NCBI GenBank assembly: GCA_902762335.1
Contig: CACWNZ010000008.1
Coordinates: 1-15,380, forward strand
DNA length: 15,380 nt
Source of the DNA: an uncultured Ruminococcus sp.
GTDB taxonomy: Bacteria; Bacillota; Clostridia; Oscillospirales; Acutalibacteraceae
Reading direction: 5' to 3'
Shown here: piece by piece, positions 1-5,888 of the stretch
Position numbering within the stretch: the stretch's first letter is position 1
How the letters are laid out: every line of letters starts with the position of its first letter
Position numbers and translations under genes: made by a program
Notes under the pieces: generated by a model
What the model was told of the DNA's origin: nothing
The model's input: only the letters and a program-made list of their open reading frames with translations
Databases searched by the model: none

Positions 1-1597
1 CAACTGGATAAATATCTGTATATGTAAAAGAGATGTCAAACGCACACATCGGAGGGTCTTCATGCGTATTATATTGTCCGTATAACTTCATCCCCTGACC
101 GCTGACATCGAATATCGGTATCGTGTCCGCTCTGTGGTCTTGGGCGTTAATCAAATCTGGGATGTAATAAATAATGCCCTCTGTTGTAATCTTTGCGGAA
201 AGAAATGCGTCATCGGCTGTAGCAAGGTCGTCAACATATCCGTACCAATATGTGCCGTGATATGTCCCAACCTTTCCAATTTTACAAATGGGGCGGTCGA
301 AATTGTCGCACCATATAACACCGCCATCGTCGATTTGCAATGCACGACGATAAGAGTAGCCTGTTGTATAATGCGTTCCTCTCGTATACCACGTTGTTTT
401 CGACGGCTCAATCTTGAATACGGGAGGTTTTACGCTTGTCAATATGTCAACATCGTCACTATCTCGATAAAAAGATATCCCGCTTCTCGTATATTCTGCT
501 TGTACTCTTCCGCTTGTATAGTAATAGTACGTTCCGTTTTTGTTTATTTCCGAGTTGACATTGTTTGCACCCGTGCCGTATTTGAACTTCATGGCAACAG
601 TTGTACCCGACCCCTCGTACTTTATGTAGTCGGATATGTTGCTCCATTGCAACTGTAGTCCGTCTGTTGTGATGGTGGTCGCAAATTTTTCCCTTAATGT
701 CCCGTCTGCTGCATACTTAAATGCAGCCAAGTCAATCTGCGTCGGGTCAAGGGAAATACCTGTCTGTGTTTCTACAAATGTAGAGTCGAAGAACGAACGA
801 ACCCGTGTAGAAGTCAGGTTAAATCTGCCATCGGCAACGTCATAATCAACGACATCCTTGTAGTCATTGATTGTCAAAGCTTGATTAAATATGCGATTTG
901 CAACATTTACAATCGCTTTTGCCGCATTATTAGCCTTTTCAGAAGCAGTAGTTGCTATTCCTCCAGCACTGTTTGCCGTACTTGCGGCATCTCTCAAAGC
1001 AGATTCTAATGTAACCTCTTCTGCACCATTATATTTTTTGTGCCAAACACTTTCTGATGTTATGTGGAGATTGCTGACATTGATTTTTAATGTTTGACTC
1101 GTTGTGTCGTAATATATCCCGCTGTTCTCATCAAGCTTGAGCTTCAGACCGTCATTCGTCCATTCAAGACCGCCTGTGCTTGTGACTTTGACTCTAAGAT
1201 TGCCATTAGTCCATTGCAGACCCGAATTTGAACCCAAGTTGAGCGTCAGTCCGTTTGTGGTATCAAACGAGAAATGTTGGCTGTTGTTGAGGGCAAAGCT
1301 TATCCCTGTCGCAGTCTGCTCTGCGTGACTTGCATTGTTATAAGCATCCGTAACAGTAGAATTGATTCTATCAGCGTATATTCTGATAGAAGCGATATCG
1401 TTGCTTGCGTTAGTGGCGACGAGGGCAATCTGTTCCTCGGTCTGATGAATAGCCGTGGCTGTCTCTGCGTTAATAGCCACGAGACGGGAATATATATCGC
1501 CGTAGTAGGCTTTTATGAGGGTCTTTTCGTCACCGGGAGAATAAGGATGCGCAGGGTCGTTGAAGGCTATACGGACGGGGTTCTGCTCCGTGGTCTT
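1..1597 (-). CDS. phage tail fibre / tail structural protein, partial at both ends
   Basis: Reading the minus strand from about 1600 leftwards gives one uninterrupted frame of about 530 codons that runs off the left window edge without a stop. The N-terminal part (about 1597-1300) is Ala/Asn/Thr-rich and probably helical, including AINAETATAIHQTEEQIALV. Next come alternating short beta repeats such as GLQWTNGNLRVKV and GLEWTNDGLKLKL (about 1284-1081). A further Ala-rich helical stretch (about 1020-900) leads into a Thr/Tyr/Gly-rich C-terminal region. This pattern is typical of siphophage tail fibres and minor tail proteins, which bind the host surface as trimers. The true start is not seen: at about 1590-1600 the frame runs into the antisense of nrnA. 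An in-frame ATG at 1666 lies inside that antisense DNA and is unlikely to be the native start. GC looks lower than in the rest of the window. The tail-protein class is well supported by composition; the exact tail component is not known. Confidence 0.72.
1081..1284 (-). repeat. triple beta-spiral (fibre shaft) repeats inside the phage protein
   Basis: About four consecutive repeats of 15-20 residues are visible in the translated minus strand: FSFDTTNGLTLNLGSNS, GLQWTNGNLRVKVTST, GLEWTNDGLKLKLDENS and GIYYDTTSQTLKINVSN. Each has a Gly-hydrophobic turn, a short polar loop with Asn/Asp/Gly, and an alternating hydrophobic strand (LxLxL). This matches the pattern of the triple beta-spiral shaft of adenovirus and reovirus fibres. 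The fold assignment is inferred from the pattern only. Confidence 0.55.
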
Positions 1598-2072
1598 TTC
1601 CAACGCCTCGGCGGAGATACACCGTGTCGCTGCCGAAATGATAGATGCAGGAGCCGAAAGTGCCATGATAACGAGGCGTATATTTGAAACGAAGTCACGC
1701 AGCAGGCTTGAGCTCGAAAAGATGGTCCTTGGGTCATTGAGATATTTTCACGACGGAAAAATAGCCCTCGTGACGGTAACGGCGGAAATGATGTCGCTCT
1801 CGGGCGCAGCAGAGAGCGAGACCGAGGGCATAGCCTCTATCCCGCGGCAGATAGAGGGCGTAATGATCGGCATTACCGTAAGGGAAAAGGGCAGCGGAAA
1901 TTACAGGATATCCGTACGCACGTCCGACGGCGCCGACGCGTCAAGGATATGCGCTTCGCTCGGCGGCGGCGGTCATAAGGCGGCGGCGGGCTGCACTATA
2001 GAGGGCGACCTTGAATCCGTCATATATACTATATCGAGTGCCGCGATAAGCGAGCTGTTAAAGCTGCAATGA
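1560..2072 (+). CDS. nrnA: DHH/DHHA1 phosphoesterase (nanoRNase/pAp phosphatase), C-terminal half only
   Basis: The frame is open from TTG at 1560, but NrnA-like sequence begins only at about 1596 (SNASAEIHRVAAEMIDAGAE). About 157 residues remain of a protein that is usually about 310-330. The DHHA1 substrate-binding domain is complete, with the signature GGGGHKAAAG at 1962-1991. The N-terminal DHH domain, which holds the metal-binding Asp/His catalytic residues, is missing, so this fragment should not be active. NrnA proteins degrade 2-5 nt RNA fragments and dephosphorylate pAp in the cytoplasm. The stop overlaps the truB start (ATGA at 2069-2072), so the two are probably translationally coupled, as in the Clostridia rbfA-nrnA-truB order. 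The N-terminal part is displaced by phage sequence. TTG 1560 is only the bound of the open frame; any real start here is artificial. Confidence 0.85.
   Translation: MKAIRTGFCSVVFSNASAEIHRVAAEMIDAGAESAMITRRIFETKSRSRLELEKMVLGSLRYFHDGKIALVTVTAEMMSLSGAAESETEGIASIPRQIEGVMIGITVREKGSGNYRISVRTSDGADASRICASLGGGGHKAAAGCTIEGDLESVIYTISSAAISELLKLQ
1586..1604. other. junction between phage sequence and nrnA
   Basis: Left of about 1590 the minus strand codes a phage structural protein (EKTTEQNPVRIAFNDPAHPY, read leftwards from 1600). Right of about 1599 the plus strand codes conserved NrnA sequence (SNASAEIHRVAAEM). On the plus strand just left of 1596 the NrnA-like reading is lost: the expected D-T-G-x-F-R-[FY]-S-N becomes RTGFCSVVFSN. 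The switch therefore happens within roughly 10-20 bases. No integrase, tRNA or recognisable att repeat is visible here. It could be a real recombination or prophage boundary, or an assembly chimera. Confidence 0.7.
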
Positions 2073-2980
2073 ACGGTATACTTATCATAGACAAGCCGCA
2101 GGACTATACCTCGTTCGACGTCGTTGCCGTTGTAAGAGGCTGCATGAGAGAACGGCGCGCAGGTCATACGGGAACTCTCGACCCCATGGCGACGGGAGTT
2201 CTGCCAATACTCCTCGGCATTGCGACCAAGGCGCAGTCTCTGCTGCCCGATACCGACAAGGAATATGAGTGCGGCTTCAGACTCGGCATTGCTACCGATA
2301 CCCTTGATATCACGGGCAGAGTGCTCAGCGAAACAGCAAGCAGCGCGGACCGCAGCGATATCGAAGCCCTGCTTCCGCAGTTCAGGGGCGATATAATGCA
2401 GGTGCCGCCCATGTACTCTGCCGTCAGCAAAAACGGTGTACGACTTTACGAGCTTGCCCGCAAGGGGATAGAAACCGAGCGCGAAGCAAGACCCGTGCAT
2501 ATCGGTCTGCTTGAGCTAACGGGCTTTGATAAGGAAAAACAGACAGGCACACTGAAGATAGCCTGCTCAAAGGGAACGTATATCCGCTCGGTGTGCGACG
2601 ATTTAGGCAAGCTGCTCGGCTGCGGCTGCGTAATGACGTCCCTAAGGCGTACGAGAGCCTGCGGCTGCGATATATCCCGCGCCACGGCTCTTGACGAGAT
2701 AAGGCGGCTCGCAGACTGCGACAGAGCCGCACTTGAAGCCCTTGTCAGACCCACGGACGAGATATTCTCGGAATATCAGCGCATCACTCTGAGTCACGAG
2801 CAGGCGTTCCGCTTCAGAAACGGCGGCGGACTGACTCTCTCTCGGATACGAGGCGCAGACGGGCTTCAGGACGGTATGTGCAGGATCTACGGCGCAGACT
2901 GCGGCTTTATCGGTCTCGGCATTGCCGACCGCAAAAACGATACGCTCGGCTTCAAAAAGCTGTTTTTGCAGGATAAATAA
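2069..2980 (+). CDS. truB: tRNA pseudouridine(55) synthase TruB
   Basis: 303 residues, normal length for TruB, which converts U55 to pseudouridine in the T-psi-C loop of tRNAs. The N-terminus GILIIDKPQDYTSFDVV is the family's opening motif. The catalytic Asp is D38 in GHTGTLDPMATGVLP (residues 32-46). The conserved K-E-Y is at 64-66, followed by FRLGIATDTLD. VPPMYSAVSKNG and CSKGTYIRSVCDDLG, with the following LRRTR, are also TruB signatures. A short C-terminal PUA-like region follows from about residue 245. The ATG at 2069 overlaps the nrnA stop by four bases, so translation probably depends on coupling; no strong Shine-Dalgarno is seen. ribF follows after about 20 bases in the same transcription unit. 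Confidence 0.96.
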   Translation: MNGILIIDKPQDYTSFDVVAVVRGCMRERRAGHTGTLDPMATGVLPILLGIATKAQSLLPDTDKEYECGFRLGIATDTLDITGRVLSETASSADRSDIEALLPQFRGDIMQVPPMYSAVSKNGVRLYELARKGIETEREARPVHIGLLELTGFDKEKQTGTLKIACSKGTYIRSVCDDLGKLLGCGCVMTSLRRTRACGCDISRATALDEIRRLADCDRAALEALVRPTDEIFSEYQRITLSHEQAFRFRNGGGLTLSRIRGADGLQDGMCRIYGADCGFIGLGIADRKNDTLGFKKLFLQDK

Positions 2981-2999
2981 ATAATACGGTGTGAGCATA

Positions 3000-3944
3000 A
3001 TGAAGATAATAAAAGAGCTTGTACGCTCCGATAGACCCACCGCTGCGGCTCTCGGCTTTTTTGACGGGGTACACAGAGGACATCAGGCAGTAATAAAAGA
3101 GGCGGTGAGCACGGGCAGACAAAGAGGGCTTATCCCCACGGTATTCACGCTTCAGCAAAGCCCGAGAACTGTGCTCTTCGGCGAGGAAGCAAGGGCGATA
3201 ATCACGCTCGAGGAAAAGCTCTCAAGGCTTGAGGAGCTCGGGGTGGAGCAGGTATACCTTATCGACTTCACCACAATAAGAAACATGACGGCAGAGGACT
3301 TCGTGCGTGACGTGCTGATAGGCATATTCCGCGCAGAGCATACGGGCTGCGGCTTCAACTACCATTTCGGCAGCGGGGCAAAGGGAAACGGCACGATCCT
3401 TTCTCAGCTTGCGGCGCAGTACGGCATTACCGAAACGACCCAGCCGCGCCTTTGCTTTGACGGTGAGCCTATAAGCTCGACAAGAATAAGAAAATGCATA
3501 GCGCAGGGCGACGTAGCTTCGGCAAACGCTATGCTCGGCAGACAGTGCGGCTATAAGCTGCCCGTCGTTCACGGAAGAAAGCTCGGGCGAACCCTCGGAT
3601 TTCCGACGATAAATCAGCTTATGCCGGAAGGACTCGTAAAGCCGCTTTTCGGCGCCTACGCATCGACCGCCGTTATTGACGGAACGGAATACCTCGGCGT
3701 TACCGATATAGGCATAAAGCCCACTGTCGGCTCTGACAGAGTGACCGTAGAAACGTGGCTGCCGGACTACTGCGGGCGCGAGCTCTACGGCGAAACCATC
3801 GACGTAAGACTGCACGGGTTTATAAGACCCGAAAAGAAATTTGAAAGCCTTAACGAGCTGAGATCGGCTGTACTTGCAGACGAGCAGCAGGCAAGGCGTA
3901 TTCTTTTACGGCATAAAACGGGATATACTGACGGGACAGGCTGA
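3000..3944 (+). CDS. ribF: bifunctional riboflavin kinase / FMN adenylyltransferase (FAD synthetase)
   Basis: 314 residues from ATG 3000, usual RibF length. It makes FMN from riboflavin and then FAD from FMN in the cytoplasm. The N-terminal nucleotidyltransferase domain shows LGFFDGVHRGHQ (HxGH at 25-28) and ISSTRIR (158-164). The C-terminal kinase domain shows GRKLGRTLGFPTIN (192-205), GIKPTVG (238-244), and VETWLPDYCGRELYG with the likely catalytic base E251. The open frame also contains a GTG at 2991, but a Shine-Dalgarno-like element is too far away for it. ATG 3000 has GGTGTGAG just upstream and gives the normal N-terminus, although that site is weak. It follows truB closely, as in most Firmicutes. 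Confidence 0.95.
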   Translation: MKIIKELVRSDRPTAAALGFFDGVHRGHQAVIKEAVSTGRQRGLIPTVFTLQQSPRTVLFGEEARAIITLEEKLSRLEELGVEQVYLIDFTTIRNMTAEDFVRDVLIGIFRAEHTGCGFNYHFGSGAKGNGTILSQLAAQYGITETTQPRLCFDGEPISSTRIRKCIAQGDVASANAMLGRQCGYKLPVVHGRKLGRTLGFPTINQLMPEGLVKPLFGAYASTAVIDGTEYLGVTDIGIKPTVGSDRVTVETWLPDYCGRELYGETIDVRLHGFIRPEKKFESLNELRSAVLADEQQARRILLRHKTGYTDGTG

Positions 3945-3995
3945 GCAGTAACGTCTGACCCGAGCTGTAATATATTATCTGAAAGGAGAATGTAT

Positions 3996-4361
3996 ATGAA
4001 CAGAGGATTCGGAGGACCTCCCAGAGGAGGCGGAGGTCCGGGACACAGACCACCGCCGCCACCAAGGGGAGGAGGCTTCGGAGGACCGCCCGGAGGACAC
4101 AGACCTCCGCCGCCCCCGAGAGGCGGAGGCTTCGGAGGACACAGACCGCCCCCGCCGCCGAGAGGCGGAGGCTTCGGAGGACCGCCTCCGGGAAGATACT
4201 CAGGCAGAGGACGAGGATACGGCGCTCCTCCTCCGCCGCCGGGAGGCGGATACCGCAGACCGCCCGCAGGCGGCTGCTGTCTGGGCTGCGCGCTGCCCGT
4301 TATCACGGCGGCAGGCGCTCTGATAGCAGGCATTGCAATGCTTATTGCGGGAATATTCTGA
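3996..4361 (+). CDS. Gly/Pro-rich repeat protein with C-terminal membrane anchor, function unknown
   Basis: 121 residues. I do not recognise a family. The body is low complexity, with three copies of HRPPPPPRGGGFGG at residues 17-30, 35-48 and 49-62, followed by GRYSGRGRGYG and a second Pro/Gly block. A Cys-rich hinge (GGCCLGC, 92-98) leads into one hydrophobic segment (about 99-121) ending exactly at the C-terminus, which suggests a tail-anchored membrane protein with a basic, disordered cytoplasmic or exported domain. No signal peptide is visible. An ATG at 3990 also exists, but AGGAG at 3984-3988 is 1 base from it and 7 bases from ATG 3996, so 3996 is the start. The gene lies 51 bases after ribF and 18 bases before the next membrane protein gene, probably in one operon. 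Low-complexity sequence can be spurious, but the RBS, the TM tail and the tight neighbour spacing support a real gene. Confidence 0.75.
   Translation: MNRGFGGPPRGGGGPGHRPPPPPRGGGFGGPPGGHRPPPPPRGGGFGGHRPPPPPRGGGFGGPPPGRYSGRGRGYGAPPPPPGGGYRRPPAGGCCLGCALPVITAAGALIAGIAMLIAGIF
4041..4181 (+). repeat. in-frame tandem repeat, three copies of about 42-54 bp
   Basis: The DNA unit starting GGACACAGACC and ending GAGGCTTCGGAGGA occurs at about 4041, 4095 and 4137. The second-to-third step is 42 bp (14 codons); the first step is 54 bp because of an inserted Gly-Gly-Pro-Pro-Gly-like stretch. The copies differ at third codon positions, so this is an older expansion, not a recent slippage event. Confidence 0.8.
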
Positions 4362-4379
4362 CTATACGGAGATGACAGA

Positions 4380-5228
4380 ATGGTATTTGCGTTTTTACCT
4401 ACCGCCCTGCTGTATCTCTGCTCGGGCGCAGGTGCCGCGCTCAGCATAGTCATGGTTTTAATCAGCCCGCGCAGCTCCGTGCTGCCCTGCTCCGTACTGT
4501 TTCTATGCTCTGCGGCAGGCATACTGATATCCTATACGCTCTCTGACAGGCTCGACAGACTCAGCGAGGAGGGCTTTCTTACGGATTTCGACCGCAGCTA
4601 CAGAGCGGCAGTAAAGCGCTCTCACCGCTGCTTCGGCTCGTACAGGATAATCACCCTGCTCAACACGGCATACTACTGCTGCGCATACGAAAGGCTCGAA
4701 GAAGCCCGCAGCGTTCTTTTAAAAGCAAAGCGGCTTATAGAAAAAAACGGAAGCTCCACCTGCCGCTGCGCCTATCTTCTTCTCGTACTCGAGTACAAAA
4801 AGAAGACCCGCGACATGAAGGATATAGGCAAAATAATATCGCATACCGCCGAAAGCATAGGCTCTGCCCGCTACGTAACCCGCAGCGGCAGAAAAAACGC
4901 CGCAGATGCGCTTATCTATTCCGCAGCCGAGCTTGAACTCTATTCAAGACCCGCTTCCGAGCTGAGCTCCGTCCGCAGAGATACCGCCGAAAAGCTGTAC
5001 CGCCTTTCCTCAGAAAGGCTTGCCCGCTGTGACGGACGTGTTTCATACAAACGGCTCCGCATTATATACGACCACGCGCTTGCGTGCATACTGACGGGCA
5101 GAAACGACGAAGCGCAGCGCTGTCTCAACGCGCTCATATCCTCGTCCGCGCCCTTCCCGCTCTGCCTGCGCGCACGGAAATACCTTGCAGACGGCGATAT
5201 CCGCATACTGCTTGAAAGAACTCCCTGA
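4380..5228 (+). CDS. membrane protein with two N-terminal TM helices and a TPR-like helical domain, unknown function
   Basis: 282 residues; no family recognised. Two hydrophobic segments are present, at about 5-30 (ALLYLCSGAGAALSIVMVLI) and 36-54 (LPCSVLFLCSAAGILISYTL). Residues about 60-282 are a soluble, Arg/Ala/Leu/Ser-rich helical region. Two stretches look like helix-turn-helix TPR or SEL1-like units: NTAYYCCAYERLEEARSVLL and YDHALACILTGRNDEAQRCL. Cys content is high (CC, CRC). GGAG at 4368-4371 sits 8 bases before ATG 4380. It directly follows the Gly/Pro-repeat gene, and the pair may act together at the membrane (inference). It is the last gene of the truB-ribF transcription unit, ended by the hairpin at 5242. 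Confidence 0.8.
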   Translation: MVFAFLPTALLYLCSGAGAALSIVMVLISPRSSVLPCSVLFLCSAAGILISYTLSDRLDRLSEEGFLTDFDRSYRAAVKRSHRCFGSYRIITLLNTAYYCCAYERLEEARSVLLKAKRLIEKNGSSTCRCAYLLLVLEYKKKTRDMKDIGKIISHTAESIGSARYVTRSGRKNAADALIYSAAELELYSRPASELSSVRRDTAEKLYRLSSERLARCDGRVSYKRLRIIYDHALACILTGRNDEAQRCLNALISSSAPFPLCLRARKYLADGDIRILLERTP

Positions 5229-5241
5229 CCCATGCATGACA

Positions 5242-5272
5242 AAAGGCTCCGCTCATTACGGGCGGAGCCTTT
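5242..5272. terminator. bidirectional intrinsic terminator
   Basis: A perfect 11-bp stem AAAGGCTCCGC / GCGGAGCCTTT (arms 5242-5252 and 5262-5272) encloses a 9-base loop. A/T ends on both sides let it serve the plus-strand ribF unit and the minus-strand coat-protein pair, which converge here. Confidence 0.85.
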
Positions 5273-5286
5273 ATTGCGCTGCGGCA

Positions 5287-5529
5287 TCAGCCGCCGAACT
5301 TCATTTTTACCGACTGCAGCTTCTGCTGTCCTGCGTCCTCGGGCTTGTACCAGCCTCTGTCCTTCATAGCGCCGTAGATCCTTGACTGCATACACAGCGA
5401 TGAATCAAGGCTGCCCGTAAAGGTCTGATGCACGTCTGCGCTCGATGATTCTATAGCGCCGTGCAGATAAAGGTCGCATACGCCCTTTTCAAGCATAAGC
5501 ATATTTTCCATAAGATCTCTGTCCTGCAT
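5287..5529 (-). CDS. spore coat protein, CotF family
   Basis: 80 residues from ATG 5529. The sequence pattern DLMENMLMLEKGVCDLYLHG, then AIESSSADVHQTF, then MQSRIYGAMKDRGWY and a C-terminal QQKLQSVKMKF matches the short CotF-type coat proteins of Clostridia, which have a ferritin-like helical fold and lie in the spore coat. A GTG at 5550 in the same frame would add seven residues and overlap the upstream stop. GGAGGGA at 5539-5545 is 9 bases before ATG 5529, so that start is chosen. It is coupled with the small gene upstream (minus strand, 5547-5720). These proteins also occur in species not known to sporulate well, so sporulation itself is an inference. Confidence 0.8.
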   Translation of the reverse strand: MQDRDLMENMLMLEKGVCDLYLHGAIESSSADVHQTFTGSLDSSLCMQSRIYGAMKDRGWYKPEDAGQQKLQSVKMKFGG

Positions 5530-5546
5530 AATACCGTCTCCCTCCG

Positions 5547-5720
5547 TCACAGCAGCCCGTAAAAGCTATCGAATATCTGTCTGTGGTCCTCCGAAAGCTT
5601 CTGAACAAGACCTCTGAGCTCCGGATCCTGAAGTCTGCTTATAGTCTCGGTACACTGTGTCTGAAAATACTTCTCGTGTCCGAGAGCGTCCTCAACGTAT
5701 AACAGCTCTTTGTTTGTCAT
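5547..5720 (-). CDS. small helical protein, coat-protein partner (ferritin-like)
   Basis: 57 residues from ATG 5720. AAGGAGGT at 5727-5734 is 6 bases upstream, so the longer open frame from 5780 is rejected. The sequence is one predicted helical hairpin: TNKELLYVEDALGHEKYF, then CTETISRLQDPELRGLVQ, then a short helix ending FDSFYGLL. This resembles small spore-coat associated proteins encoded next to CotF in Clostridia. The assignment rests on size, helix pattern and neighbour, not on a diagnostic motif. It is the first gene of the two-gene minus-strand unit. Confidence 0.65.
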   Translation of the reverse strand: MTNKELLYVEDALGHEKYFQTQCTETISRLQDPELRGLVQKLSEDHRQIFDSFYGLL

Positions 5721-5888
5721 GGTATGACCTCCTTTTATTGCTGTATTACTATTATGCCCCGTCTGCGGGCTTCTATTCATTTTTCATCTTAACAAAAAAA
5801 TTGCGTAACTTTTGTGATTTTGATAATTGACAAGAACTGCGAAATAAAATAAGATTATTATGAATAGGTTTTTCAGGAGGGCAGGATC
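5721..5888. promoter_or_regulatory. divergent intergenic region between the coat genes and the EAL gene
   Basis: 168 A/T-rich bases. The plus-strand promoter at 5827-5855 is clear. For the minus-strand coat genes I see no good sigma-A promoter; CATAATAG at about 5750 on the minus strand is only a partial match to sporulation -10 elements (sigma-E/K type CATA). No riboswitch was recognised. Confidence 0.4.
5827..5855 (+). promoter_or_regulatory. sigma-A promoter of the EAL-domain gene
   Basis: Perfect -35 TTGACA (5827-5832), a 17-base spacer and -10 TAAGAT (5850-5855). It is followed by an AGGAGG ribosome binding site (5875-5880), 8 bases before ATG 5889. Confidence 0.8.

Noticed and set aside
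1598..1666. In-frame ATG at 1666 as the start of the minus-strand phage gene
   Set aside because: This stretch is the antisense of conserved nrnA sequence, and its translation (MALSAPASII...) is chance open frame, not phage protein.
134..1687. Several small plus-strand open frames in the left region (for example 134-658 and 1274-1687)
   Set aside because: They are antisense to one continuous minus-strand frame with protein-like repeats, and have Cys-rich, unpatterned translations without ribosome binding sites.
3785..4522. Minus-strand 245-residue frame over the Gly/Pro-repeat gene
   Set aside because: It is a shadow of the GC-rich repeats, spans the end of ribF and the start of the next gene, and lacks a ribosome binding site. 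The plus strand has a good one and a TM tail.
5773..5867. Inverted repeat CTATTCAT (5773-5780) / ATGAATAG (5860-5867) around the EAL promoter as an operator
   Set aside because: Only 8 bp, 79 bases apart, in A/T-rich sequence; too likely by chance.
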